From NCBI RefSeq assembly GCF_000237925.1, contig NW_017386000.1, positions 620,001 to 684,000 on the forward strand: DNA of 64,000 nucleotides. Reading direction: 5' to 3'. The notes below the pieces were generated by a model. That model was not told the DNA's origin and did not search any database. It saw only the letters and a program-made list of their open reading frames with translations. A program made the position numbers and the translations under genes. Numbering within the stretch: position 1 is the first letter of the stretch; the number at the start of each line of letters is the position of its first letter. Below, one piece after another: positions 12,410 through 23,371 of the stretch. This stretch comes from Schistosoma mansoni. Taxonomy: Eukaryota; Platyhelminthes; Trematoda; Strigeidida; Schistosomatidae.

Positions 12410-12510
12410 TGTACAACTCAAGTTGTCATTCTTACCTTTGGGCCAACAAAGTGTAGGTCATTCATTCGGTTAATCAACCATAGATTGTAGCTGACTGCCG
12501 CCTAATTAAT
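12410..12510 (+). repeat. SINE family C, 3'-tail fragment
   Basis: AAGTTGTCATTCTTACCTTT, GGGCCAACAAAGTGTAGGTC and the following CATTCGGTTAATCAACCATAG match the tail of the family C copy at 18545-18810. No head or hammerhead here. Confidence 0.65.
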
Positions 12511-12774
12511 TATCACACTTTATTTTCCATGTTATAGAAGGCTTAAAAATGAGCAAATACATGTTCACCCTACCTATTATTATTAGTAAGTAGTATAACT
12601 GAAAGAGCTAAATGTATTGAGGTAGTAAACATGATAAGATCTCGTTGTTAGCTTATGATTTGCCTTAATTTAGCTAACTTTAATATTACCACGCATTTAT
12701 GTAGTCATTACATAACTTATATTAACGTGAGAGAGACCAAGTCATCATTATTTGTACACACTTTGCTTTCTTTA

Positions 12775-13190
12775 ATGTTTAGTCCCCAAATGCCCTGATA
12801 CGGCCGAGAGTGCAGATTTAGCTCTCTCATTCTCTCTCTCTCTCGAAACGCTCTCATATGGCCACGCGTATACAGCCACTGCCAGGGAAGTCCTACTCAC
12901 TGCCTTCCCGTGGCGGGGCTGTTTCTCACGAAACTGAGAGGACGAAAAGCGAATATCCAACGCTTTAACTGGGTTAGTGGAAACGGAGGATCCACCTAGG
13001 GGATTTGGAAAACCTTGATTACAAAGCAGTGGTGTACATGGGCTCCAGGATCCGGATGGAAAAAATGGCGTATGAACCAATTGTTGGTGACCGGTCACCA
13101 TGGGACTGCATCTACTAAAGTTGCTCCACTGCCTTGTGGATTAGACCTTTAAGTCAAAGGCTCGGGGTGTGGTCCCCTAAGAGAACCACC
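12775..13190. repeat. GC-rich retroelement-like island
   Basis: Base composition jumps relative to the flanks (CCTTCCCGTGGCGGGGCTG, CTCTCTCTCTC tract, GGTGACCGGTCACCATGGG). The style matches untranslated leaders of schistosome LINEs. The minus-strand open frame of 109 codons has no recognisable motif, so I do not call it a gene. Confidence 0.4.
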
Positions 13191-13429
13191 TACTTAACGT
13201 GCACCTACTTAGGTTCGACGTAACTTCAAGATAAGCAGTCACGGTTTTCCCTCTCAGACCATGTAACTTTACAGAGTACGTTTCAATATTGATGAAGCAA
13301 ACATTTGCACCATACAAGCATATTTGAATGTTTCCACTTTAGTAAACAAACAGTGGATGAGTGAATCACATTTAACGACATATTTTGTTCATTTCGAAAT
13401 TTCAGTCTTCACATTCTGCAAATTCTATA

Positions 13430-13765
13430 TGGATAGAAGTGATTTCAACTGTAACAACACACATACGCACAGTATGCACATATACCAATTAGAGACTGAC
13501 CAGTTGCAGTCCTAAAACATCAATGGGAAGATTCAAACAAACAATACTAAGTGAATTTAAACTTCACCCCATTGCACAAGCAAGTGGATATCAGGACTCA
13601 GTAGCTGAGTGGATAACGCATTGGCGTTTGAAGTGAAAGGTACTGGGTTCGAGTCCTAGAGTGAACATCAACTCTGAAATGCAGGAACATCCAGCTAATG
13701 AATACCAAGTAGGACGAAACGCGCATCCTGGATTCCACTACTAGCCACTATCCATCTTTGTAACA
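13430..13765 (+). repeat. SINE family A / Sm-alpha-like unit with degenerate hammerhead
   Basis: About 330 bp: leader, tRNA-like region (A box TAGCTGAGTGGATAACGC about 13602-13619, B box GGGTTCGAGTCC 13645-13656), AACATCAACTCTGAAATGC, hammerhead, then CCACTATCCATCTTTG. Schistosome Sm-alpha repeats are documented as hammerhead-encoding SINE-like satellites; assignment rests on that match. Confidence 0.85.
13684..13737 (+). ncRNA. Hammerhead-derived sequence (family A), core altered
   Basis: Stem I arms ATCCAG/CTGGAT are intact and GGACGAAAC is kept. The core reads CTAATGA instead of CTGANGA, and the triplet is ATC. Stem II is weakened. Probably inactive or slow. Confidence 0.65.
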
Positions 13766-13769
13766 ACTG

Positions 13770-14857
13770 TTGTTTCAATATTGATACATTTCACTAGTGA
13801 CTTTGAACTAACATTCATTTTGTGAGTGACTTCATCTTATTCTGACTTATGTATGTTTTCCGTCGTTTTTGGCTGTTCTACTTATTTTTCTCTTTAACAA
13901 TTTTTTTATGTGATCTCATCTGCTTTTTCATTTATTTACTCTGGATTCTTTTATATATTTTCTCACATTGTCGGAATGCAACGTATTGTTTACCAGAGTA
14001 GTTTTTTCTAATTTATAGTGACCTTTTCACATCTATAAATTGATTTCATGAATGTATAAATTGCAAATTTATTTAGAAGTGCTTATTACTATTTTACGTT
14101 CAGTTATTTGTTTTTTATCTAAATTCTTGTGTTTTTGGCTTCTGTTGACTTCTTTATCTACCTTTTGTTTTATTGAACAAGCTTATGTTTTTTTATGAAA
14201 ATAACGTAATTTTCATTTTCTCTGACAAGATTGTTCCGATCAAACTAATTCAAGTTTGAAAAGTGAGTATTCTTTCTAACTTAATGTGATCGGTTAGCGT
14301 ATGAGGCGTCTTAAATCGTTTGAATGCTTTAATGAGGATTATGCCTGTCAATCTCATCTGCTCTATGATAGAATAAAACATGATATAGTTTTACTGAACG
14401 TAATAAATCTTTTCTGCAATTCTGTTTGAAGAAACCGTTGACGCTCAAATTCATCACACTTTATATACTTTGGCTGTTGTGTGATTAGGATTGTTGTTTT
14501 ATATTTCTTGACTAAGAATACTTTTTTACCCATCTCTTGATGTACTTTGAATGGGTTTGCAAAACACTGAAATTGTTAAGTTTACATTATTTTCTTTGTG
14601 CCCGACGGCTGAACTCTGATAAACCTGCTTAAGAATTAATATTTAAACATTCGTTACAATTGACCCTGGTAACTGCTATTTTTAATATTCTTCCCTAAAG
14701 AATTATTTTAATTCGAATTTGTTATAATTATTCATCGGTATTCTTCCAATGACAAACTTATAATGAACTTGAAAACGTCCTCGTTGTGTTGTTCAAATAT
14801 ATGGTGATCCATGCTGTATTTGCCTACACTGTTTCAATTATAGTTCCGTTTTAATAG
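13770..14857. other. No recognised gene
   Basis: AT-rich, T-rich in 13860-14200. Nothing assignable. Confidence 0.4.
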
Positions 14858-16107
14858 AAGCAAAGGAAGAAGAACATTAGAGCTGACAAGCAGAAATACA
14901 TGGAAAGAGCTAACAATGAAAGAGGAAACAGGTGAAAGGAAGGAAATATGAAATGATTTCATGACACGATGAAGAAAATGACAGGGAGATATCGTGAATT
15001 AGAGAGACAGATCAAAGAAAAAGAAGTCAAGCCAATCAGCGAGATTCGAGTGGCTTCTTACTTAGGTCAGCTCCATTGTATCCACTGGATATAGAATCAG
15101 CACACAAACCTTCATATAGATGTTAATAACGATCGAAGACATCAGGTTGGGTATCAGATAAACGTAGAGTTGGAAAGCAGCAGAATCTAGCAATTCATCA
15201 GCAGAAACACTAAAGTCAAACATCAATAAGATCTAGAAGTAACTGAAAATATGCTTCCCACTCTACTAAAGATTTGAGAGGAGGAACAAGTGACGACAGA
15301 CTGGAAAGAATGAGATCTCATCAAGATAGCAAATAAAGGAGATCCGAGCAAATGTGAGAACTACAGAGGCATCGTACTGCTGTCAGTACCAGGAAAAGTT
15401 TTCAACAGTGTGTTACTAAGGCGGACAGATGACTCAGTAGACACATATCGTCGAGATCAACAGGCTGGATTGTGCTAGGATCGGCCGTGCACAGACGACA
15501 CTACGGATGATCTTTGAACAATCAGTTGAATGGAACTCGACACAATACATCAACTTCCTTGATTATGAGAAAGCATTTGACATTGTATATGGGATAACTT
15601 AATGGAAACTTCTTCGACACTATGGAGCACATGAGGAAATCGTCGATATCATCCAGAATCCATACGACGGACTTCAGTGCAAATTTGTTTATAGAGGGCA
15701 GCTGACAGACACATCCTAAGTGAAAATATGAGTCAGACAACGCCGTTGCTCTCATCCATTCTCGTTCTCCTTGTGCTTGACTGTGTTCTGAAGACTTCCA
15801 CATCTGACGGGAAGCACGGAATACAATGAACAGCTTGAATTCGACTAAACGATTCGGACTTCTCAGATGACCTGGCCCTTCTATCCCATACAAACGAATA
15901 AATGCGGGTCAAGACAATCAGTGTAGCAGAAGCGTCTACAATAGCGGGCTTCAACACAAGAGAAAACTCAAGATATTCAAAAACAACACAGAGAAAACCA
16001 ACGCAATCACACTTGATGAAGAGGCTCTGGAAGGTGTATGAACGTACACGTATCTGGGTAGCGATCAGTTAGTTGTTGAACGCAAACAGATTTGAATCGA
16101 TAAGAGA
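14858..16107 (+). mobile_element. RTE-type LINE, internal fragment (linker and RT), heavily decayed
   Basis: Translation resembles the 37.9-41.0 kb RTE copy in order: ADKQKYMERA, then the RT start, NCENYRGIVLLSVPGKVFN, DQQAG, YINFLDYEKAFD, GAHEEIVDI, FSDDLALLSHTNE, INTREN and TYLGS. Endonuclease and C-terminus are missing. Frequent stops and frame changes show it is an old, dead copy. Confidence 0.75.
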
Positions 16108-16220
16108 TGATTAGATTTTTATAGTTGAATTCATGAGCGAATTGAAGCTAGACCACCATGAAAAACATGGAAGCACTGGGAGGCCGTTTCGTCCACGATC
16201 TCGCCTCGCGAGATATTTCC
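16108..16220 (-). repeat. SINE family B, 3' half with hammerhead deletion
   Basis: The minus-strand tail runs to ACGAAACGGCC, then jumps to the CGAGGCGAGATCGT region. The 5' arm of the hammerhead is missing between two TCC triplets. It directly abuts a plus-strand family B copy, forming an inverted pair. Confidence 0.7.
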
Positions 16221-16572
16221 TAGAGTTCTAGTGAGAAGCAGTGACCAGTGAAGTTCAACCAGGTCTGTTGTGAGATAGTAACTCACTGAAATCATGGTTG
16301 GACGGTTGCTCAATTATGTGGATTGGTCGAAGTTAGACATTAACACCGTTCGATGCTGGCTCAGTGATCTAGAAGTTAAGCACTCGAGAGCGAGACTGAT
16401 AGGTTCTAGGTTTGAAACTCGCGAGGCGGGATCGTGGATGCGCACTGCTGAGGAGCCCCACAATAGAACAAAACGGCCGTCCAGTGCTTCCACGTTTTCT
16501 ACGGAGGTCTAGCTTCAATTGACTCATGAATTCAACTATAAAAATTACTGAAATCTCCACAAAACCCCTTCT
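16221..16572 (+). repeat. SINE family B, full-length copy
   Basis: Complete head (GTGACCAGTGAAGTTCAACC), A-box-like GGCTCAGTGATCTAGAAGTT, degenerate B box, hammerhead-derived part and the full tail to AAAACCCCTTCT. Ordinary length for the family. Confidence 0.82.
16442..16487 (+). ncRNA. Hammerhead-derived sequence (family B), GAAA lost
   Basis: Core CTGAGGA and stem I arms CACTG/CAGTG are kept and the triplet is GTC. The conserved GAAA reads AAAA after GAAC, so cleavage is not expected. Confidence 0.65.
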
Positions 16573-17099
16573 GATGATTATTGGATTATTAATATTGTTA
16601 GTCTTTGAAAATCAGTTTGCGTTGAAACTATTTTCAACCTTGAATCAAATGAAAATGGAATATCAAAATAACTGAATAATAGTTGAGTTACATATGCAGT
16701 CTTTCAGAATACAATTTACGGACTATCGTAAAGTATGTAAATTATATCGCTGTGACTGTTCGACTGAATTACTATTATGTCTGGATAGACAGAGAATAAA
16801 AAGACGTATAAGTGATGAGTGGCATCGTCAACATATATGTTTGTATAATTTAACCAACATTTTTACTAACAAGATATAAGAAATACCCAAATAGTAATAA
16901 TCAATTCTGATATTCGTTAAATCATATAAACAAATCTCTATATTCATATGAAAACAATGAAACCTATTTATGAAAACATGTTTTCATCACTTTTTTGTTA
17001 TCAACTCTATCTAATAACAAACGAAACTGATGAACAGATATGAAACAACTTTTGAACGACAAAATACTCTATGAATGCTTTCTTTAAACTTTGAGTGAA

Positions 17100-17490
17100 G
17101 AATAGGACAAAACGCGCGTCCTGGATTCCACTGCTAGCCACTATCCATCTTTGCTTACAATGCTTGTGAATTAAGACTATATGGAGGCGATACGCACAGT
17201 ATGTACATATACCAATTAGAGACTGACCAGTCCTAAACGTCAATGGGAAGATTCAAACAAACGATACCAGGTGAATTAAAACTTCACCCCATTGCACAAG
17301 CAAGTGGCTATCAGGACTCAGTAGCTGAGTGGATAACGCATTGGCGTTTGAAGTGAAAGGTACTGGGTTCGAGTCCTAGAGTGAACATCAACTCTGAAAT
17401 GCAGGCACATTCAGCTGACGACTCCCGAATAGGACGAAACGCACTTCCTGTATTCCCTTGCTAGCCATTATCCATCTTTGCTTATAACCC
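17100..17490 (+). repeat. SINE family A, partial unit followed by a full unit in tandem
   Basis: 17100-17157 is the 3' end of one unit (from the hammerhead stem II loop onward). A complete unit follows: A box TAGCTGAGTGGATAACGC, B box GGGTTCGAGTCC, hammerhead and the same CCACTATCCATCTTTGCTTA end, about 326 bp later. This is the satellite-like head-to-tail arrangement known for Sm-alpha repeats. Confidence 0.85.
17404..17456 (+). ncRNA. Hammerhead-derived sequence (family A)
   Basis: Core reads CTGACGA (fits CUGANGA), GAAA is intact and stem III is a short AC..GT-like pair, but the cleavage triplet region reads ACTTC, stem II is CTCCC/AGGAC with mismatches, and stem I is partly broken. May be weak. 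Confidence 0.6.
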
Positions 17491-17494
17491 TATT

Positions 17495-18540
17495 TTTCTT
17501 TTCATTTTTTTCTCTAAGAGAATAAGATCAATACTTAAATCCAAATGAAACTGTAGTTTATCAGCTCAAGTTATATTACATTAAAATCCGATTCTTTTAA
17601 TCTTGTTTTGTCAAAGTAACCTTAATCACAATCAATGTATATACAACACCAGCCTTAAATTGTTAGATAATTTCTATTCAGTTATTTGGTGGCATTTTCA
17701 TTGAACTTCTATTTATATACCATTTAATTATTCATGACATTAAACAAAAGAAAATGATTCTTTTGAAAAAGTGATAATCATGTTTCATTTGTAGTTTGTA
17801 ATGTAACGAATCCAATAAAAAAAGTATCAATGATCAAATGATATTTATATTTAAACTTGGTTTAGTTTACAATTTATGCTGACACATTTAATAAGATACT
17901 ATTTAAAAATATATATATATTCTACTTTTGAGGTATTCAGTCACGTAAAGGGTGACTTGATATCAATGATAGTATTGAAGCTAATATTGTTCAATATAGA
18001 TTAATAAGAAGATAATATGTGAATTACATTCATAAAAGCAAGTGATTCAGTGATAAAGCTCATATGTATTCTTATGTAACAATAGCATGATCAATGCTAA
18101 TTAGCAATCATGAACTAACGTCCACAATTCTCCAATAATTAAAGACAGTTACTCTTATACAACATTGGAACTTTCCACTTAAACTAATTTTGATGATTTT
18201 CAAAAAAAAATGAGACAAAAATGATGATTCAAGTGTAGAGTAATCAACTGTTTATAATTTAATGCTTTATTGAGATTATTTCACTGATTCTGTATAAAAT
18301 GTTATGTTTTGATTGAAAACTTTCCTTATCAACACTTTTTTAGATATTAGAGACAAACTGCTAATTGAATTTGGAAAATATGGTAAGTATTAAAATAATT
18401 TTAAAAAGTATATGCTAATTACTAATGAGTTAATACAATAATTTGCTTTTATATAATTGATTGATCACTGGGTGGTGGTCAATCTCATGTATGTCAGGCA
18501 CGTATTAATGCAGATCGAATCCTATCGACCAAATTGCAAT
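17495..18540. other. No recognised gene
   Basis: AT-rich, with a short TA run near 17910. No assignable feature. Confidence 0.4.
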
Positions 18541-18544
18541 ATGG

Positions 18545-18810
18545 TCACTAGTCTAGGATAGCTTAGTGGTTACGTCTCTGACTGTGAAGCTGGGTGACAC
18601 GGGATAGAATCCTTCAGGGAGCATCAGTTCCCTCAAGAGAATAGATATACATTGCTGGCGAGTGTTGAGTAGCACGAAACTTAGGTTCAGTGGTTTCTTG
18701 TTGCCAACTCACGTTGTCAATCTTACCTTGGGGCCAACAAAATATAGGTCATTTACATGATGTATATGATCATTCGGTCAACCAATCATAGATTTTGGTC
18801 ACCTACCTTA
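18545..18810 (+). repeat. SINE family C with hammerhead-like module
   Basis: tRNA-like head with A-box-like ATAGCTTAGTGGTTACG (18558-18574) and degenerate B box GGGATAGAATCC (18601-18612). Then a hammerhead-like block and a tail with CTTACCTTGGGGCCAACAAA and GTCAACCAATCATAG. The head and tail differ from families A and B. Confidence 0.65.
18650..18692 (+). ncRNA. Hammerhead-like sequence in SINE family C
   Basis: Stem I CATTG/CAGTG (one G-U pair). Core CTGGCGA differs from CUGANGA at one conserved base. Stem II is GTGT/GCAC, followed by GAAA, then stem III AC/GT around TTAG and the triplet GTT. Same layout and stem III length as in families A and B. Not previously known to me for this family. 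Confidence 0.5.
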
Positions 18811-18814
18811 TACC

Positions 18815-19720
18815 AACTATCGTAAAGATCCTGGCAACAATCATTTCCTAGTTTGAATAAGTGTACAGGCTATTATAATTCAGTTCTTCAGTATTTTATG
18901 TCGAAACTGTACCTTGACAATAGTATATTGGGAAGTAGTTTTTGCTGAATTCTCTTTATTTCTATTCAATGACAGAATTGGTTATGTTAATTGTGAAGAA
19001 GTCAACGGATATTTACTCATGGATCATTATTAAACGAACGTTATGAAATAGAATATACAACATCTAGTGAATCAAGTCAGATAAAGTTAGTTAGAATTCG
19101 TCACTTTAATTAAATTTCTACTTTTAACAAATCTTAAAAGATGAATGGTATCGTCAATATCGTAAATTTAGAAATTCAATGAAATGTCTCTCATTGTCAT
19201 TTATTCTTATTCTTATTACTATTATTAGAAAACTACTTTGTTGTGAACTTGTTCTCAGTTTTATTTATTACTATAAAAATGTAAGGTTTATGGTGCTTTT
19301 ATGATACACCATCAGAATATTTGTATGTGAAGATTGTATTCATATATATGCTCATTTACAAGTTGTGTTCAATGAAAGATTAATAAAATTAAGGACAGAA
19401 GGATTTGAACAATTGTTGGTTATTATACTCTTTATATGTACAAATATGTTGAATCTAGTAGAAGACCAATCAAAATAATGTTATATCATTCACAAAATAA
19501 ATAACATTTTAGCAAATTACCATCCATAAAGAATTATTCTCGTCACATAATCATAAAACATTGAAGGATTAACAATAAATGTTTCAGTGTAAGCAAGGTA
19601 ATGGTAAGCACTTTTTGATTACTTAATTTAATTCATTTAATATGTAATCCATTGATACTGAAAATGAGATTTATAGTGCATTAATTCTGTGGATATTTTT
19701 TATCATATCATGATAAGAGT
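18815..19720. other. No recognised gene
   Basis: AT-rich; nothing assignable. Confidence 0.4.
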
Positions 19721-19724
19721 TTTG

Positions 19725-20040
19725 GTAAGCTGTAACCAGTTAAATTTAATCCATGTCGGGTGCGAAATAGCTGTTCACTGCAGTCAATGCATCAGGTTTG
19801 AGCAATATCGTGAGTTGATTGAAGTGAGACATTTACAGCGTCGGATACTCGCTCAGTGGTTTTTAGGTTAAGCATTAAAGGTTCTGGACTGCATTCCTGC
19901 GTGTGATTTCATAAGTTCTCATTGGTTAGGATTCCTTTGATAGAACGGAATGGCCGAGAAGTGCTTCCAGGTTTCCAATGATGGTCTAGCTAGAATTATT
20001 TCGTGATTTAAAATTAAAACATTTTAATCAGTCACTAGAT
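19725..20040 (+). repeat. SINE family B, old copy
   Basis: Diverged head (GTAACCAGTTAAATTTAATC), tRNA-like GCTCAGTGGTTTTTAGGTTA and tail with AGTGCTTCCAGGTTTCCAAT. The hammerhead is unrecognisable except for GAACGGAAT. One of the oldest copies here. Confidence 0.7.
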
Positions 20041-20044
20041 AACA

Positions 20045-20585
20045 TAATATGTCATAATAAATAATAACTCATGGAGTCTAGATTCCAATATTTGGATCTA
20101 TAATGATTCCTGAATTATATCTTTGAGAGTCTAACAGTTTCTTTAGAATAAACTCTGTTATTATTGTGAAATAAAATTATTTCTTTACAAGCTAAGTCAT
20201 CGAATACAAATCCGATTATTGATTGAGATAATACTTTAGGATGAATTTCACGAAGTTGGATACAAAGCGGTGAAATGTGAAGTGTGTTCATCCTCAGACA
20301 GAGTAAATTATGATTAATAAAGTTGAGAAATAAATTATAGAATAACGATTCATTTGCTTTCTTGTCTGTTATCTTTGACCCAGTCTTTGAGTTCAAATAA
20401 AGCATCAATCAAGTGATCTTCAGTTTTGGTTGTTCTATTATCAGTTTTAATAAGAAATAAAAACTGTTTGGTCACTTAGTCATTAAATCGTAATTAGCAT
20501 TGAATAATGTGTTAACAATGACAAAGTAAACTGAAGGTTTAATCAATGCAACTGTCAGAAAAGTATTCTGGAAACATTGTTATTT
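20045..20585. other. No recognised gene
   Basis: Contains a minus-strand open frame (20115-20408) with no recognisable family. I treat it as chance. Confidence 0.35.
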
Positions 20586-20609
20586 TAATTGAGTTGCATT
20601 GGTAGTTTA

Positions 20610-20740
20610 GATCTTCTCATTGATGTTTAAGACTGTAATTTATCAGTCTCTTTTGGCATATGTGCATCTTTAACTGACAAGTTGCGAATAGGATGAAATG
20701 TGCTTCTTGGATTACAATGTTAGCCTGCATTTATATGTGT
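20610..20740 (+). repeat. SINE family A fragment, inverted-head variant
   Basis: CATTGATGTTTAAGACTGTA and ATCAGTCTCTTTTGGCATAT are the inverse of the family A leader. They run straight into a hammerhead-derived block (ACTGACAAG, ATAGGATGAAAT, TTCTTGGATT). Strongly decayed. Confidence 0.55.
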
Positions 20741-21055
20741 TTGTTGTTTTAGTTTCATATTTTCTGAACAATGTAATATGATATACAGATAAATACTGAG
20801 ATGTTTGGACTGCATGAATGAATGTCATCTTTTAAATGAAAATAAACAGAAACGGAATAACTTTAGTGATTAATAACATGAATGTGATCTTGACAATAAT
20901 TTCCTAATTGTGAGTAGTTTTCCTTACGGGTACATGTCATTCGAAGAACTATTGGAAGCCTGTATTTTTATCAAATAACAGGAGAATCTTCATCAGTACA
21001 CATTACTAAATCTACTAGGGAATTAACCAACTATCGTCTAGTTTTATTAAACACA

Positions 21056-21215
21056 AGCCGGCATCCAACGGTGTTAATGTCTAACCTTAACCAATCCACG
21101 AAATTGCGCGACCATCTTCCATTATACGGATGTAGATACCTGTCTCTACCCAACATGGATTAGCTCCACTGGTCGCTGCTTCTTACTAGAACTCCGAGAA
21201 TTCCCCCACGACGCT
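21056..21215 (-). repeat. SINE family B, 5' head only
   Basis: Minus strand: AGAAGCAGCGACCAGTGGAG, TCGTGGATTGGTTAAGG and GACATTAACACCGTTGGATG end in GCCGGCT at the start of the A box. The tRNA-like part and tail are missing. Confidence 0.72.
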
Positions 21216-21565
21216 TGTCACTAGTGAGCATGTGGTAATTATCAGTATGGGGTTGTGGAAATTTTTAACAGAGCACTGATAATTTTAATCCAACAGTCTA
21301 TCAATTTACTGTTTAAAGAAGACGATTCGTTGTTAATTAAATTGCATTTTAAATATACATGAATTTATTGATAACTTATTAGTGAGTAATCTAACCTTAA
21401 TACCTTTGAATGGTTTAGTTGTGCAGTCATAAATATATATACAAAAGGATTTGTGCTTATTGGGATATATCTAGAAACATATGTTAATTGTTAGATCTTT
21501 TTCTATTGCATATAATAAATATTATTGTGATACTTGCGTCATATTATTATAAATAGTAGGATACT

Positions 21566-21897
21566 TGTTATAACGCTAGGGTTTCTTGTTATAACAGTCC
21601 TTTCACTTTTTACACCTATGTCGGACATAAATTTAGTTTAGACGAATATCTACACTAGATTCCCACCCAGTGTCTATTCCACAGGACTTCAACACAACTC
21701 AGATCAAGAACACGAGATTAGCCTGACTATAACGTCAATATATTTCCACACCAAAACCCGACACAATTCAACAACAAGAACAGTTAATCAATAATAATGA
21801 AGATAGGGGAATATATAACACATATAACACCTGTCACACTATCTACATGTCTGACTCAGCAAAACAACCAATCATTATCATTCTCGTCCACACATCA
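21566..21897 (+). repeat. LTR-like fossil, copy 2 (solo)
   Basis: Same 332-bp unit as 9606-9937, TGTTATAAC...CACATCA, same strand, with only scattered differences. The two are 12 kb apart and no retroviral-type coding sequence lies between them. They are better read as two solo repeats than as the ends of one element. Confidence 0.55.
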
Positions 21898-21899
21898 CA

Positions 21900-22790
21900 T
21901 ATAAAGTGATAGAAATAGCTCACTAGATTGCCAAAGTTTCAACAAAGATATGATTTCATTCATGTGCAAACCTATTTTATGAAACGATATTAAAAGCAAA
22001 GTTATTATAAGTATATTATTGCTCAAAACCCATATTAAAATGTAATGATCAGTTTAAAAGTTCGATTACCATCGAATAAAGAATAAAATACACAGGCCGT
22101 TTGACCTGCTGTTGTCATTACACAAATCAGTACAACTAAAAAGAATCTAGCAATAGTGTACAGGGAATAAATTATATACTTACAACAATGTTTATTTTAA
22201 AAGAAGGTTTTTATAAACCTTTAATTCATAAACTCAAAACAATAAAATCGACTCGATAATGTCTCGTTTTTAGGATAAAATACTCTTTATGCGAACGGCA
22301 CTCCGCAGGAATGACTGTTTCTGACAACCTAGATGAAAAGATTCAAATTTTACATTATGTTCTAATCGTAGATCGAAATTCAGTGATTACCACTACTCAA
22401 AATAATTTGGTTTATGATAAATTACAACTGATATGGTTTTATTGTTTTCCGATTTCGATGCATCTATGGTTTTCCTTACTTTGATACTTTCTTCTGGAAA
22501 TGCATAATATCGAATTATCTGAAACTAAACAACAATAAAAATAGTCATTATACCTATTCGATAAATATCAAGGATATGATGATTTGAGACGATTTACAAA
22601 ACGAGTTAACGTCATCAGAGATATCACTTAAATTCATATGACACCAAATAAATGTTATGTAAAGCTTAAGAATGATAAGTTTGTTTTAAATTATGAATAT
22701 CTATCTTTTATCTATGAATTTTTAAATTACATTTTTAGTTAATCCTAAAGAAAATTAGTGGTCACGTATTCCAACGACTTATTTTACATT
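21900..22790. other. No recognised gene
   Basis: AT-rich DNA upstream of the sulfotransferase gene. A promoter or 5' untranslated exon may be here or in 23.1-23.37 kb, but no signal is clear enough to mark. Confidence 0.35.
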
Positions 22791-22792
22791 AC

Positions 22793-23039
22793 TTACTTGC
22801 TTACGCCTGTTACCCCCGATGCAGCATAAGCCGCCGACCAGAATTCTCCAACCAACTCTGTCCTGGGCCTTCCTTTCTACTTCTATCCAATTTTTGTTCA
22901 TTCTTCTCATGTCTGTCTACATTTCTCGGCGTAATGTGTTTTTTGGTCTTCCTCTTTTCCTTTGGCCTTCAGGATTCCATGTGAGGGCTTGTCTTGTGAC
23001 GCAGTTGTGTGATTTCCTCAATGTGTGTCCTATCCACTC
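22793..23039 (-). mobile_element. RTE LINE 3'-end fragment
   Basis: Minus-strand translation matches the C-terminus of the RTE ORF (the [24 protein letters not shown] and RMNxNWxE regions) and ends in the short GTAAGTAA-type tail typical of this family. Homology stops at 23039, where a perfect hairpin begins. Confidence 0.8.
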
Positions 23040-23063
23040 GGCTTTATAATAATAAAGCCGAGT
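23036..23063. repeat. Perfect 12-bp hairpin at a LINE breakpoint
   Basis: ACTCGGCTTTAT and ATAAAGCCGAGT are exact inverses with a four-base loop. The right arm plus TTCCTT resembles the very start of the RTE leader near 40990. Confidence 0.7.
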
Positions 23064-23371
23064 TCCTTATTTTACACTGCCCAGGTAAAAGAAGACATCT
23101 AGTCATGACAAGTTTATGATTGAATAATAAACGATTATTAGAAATTATCTCTTGTTTTCAAAAAGTAACACATTTTACATGAGATAAACTTGAAATATTT
23201 AGAGTAAAGATAGGTGGCATCAACTTTTCCTTCAACTGATATCAAGTTAAGGTTAACGCAAGCATTAGGCTATTCAAGAATAATATTAGCTGTCATCTTG
23301 AAACTCTTTTTCTTCAGTAGTAATCTATGTTTCGTCAATTAAGATAAAGTATTTCTGCATATTGAAAGAAA

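Noticed and set aside
12772-13101. 109-codon minus-strand gene
   Set aside because: Its codons reflect the GC-rich repeat; no family motif or splice context is visible.
13595-13665. Possible true tRNA gene (good A and B boxes)
   Set aside because: It is the head of a SINE family A unit that recurs at 17.3 kb with the same hammerhead and tail. The acceptor stem does not close as in a tRNA.
15522-15957. Two overlapping minus-strand frames of 74 and 123 codons
   Set aside because: They are shadows of the decayed plus-strand RTE reverse transcriptase.
9606-21897. One 12-kb LTR element bounded by the two matching repeats
   Set aside because: No gag, protease, RT or integrase-like sequence lies between them, and SINE and LINE pieces fill the interval.
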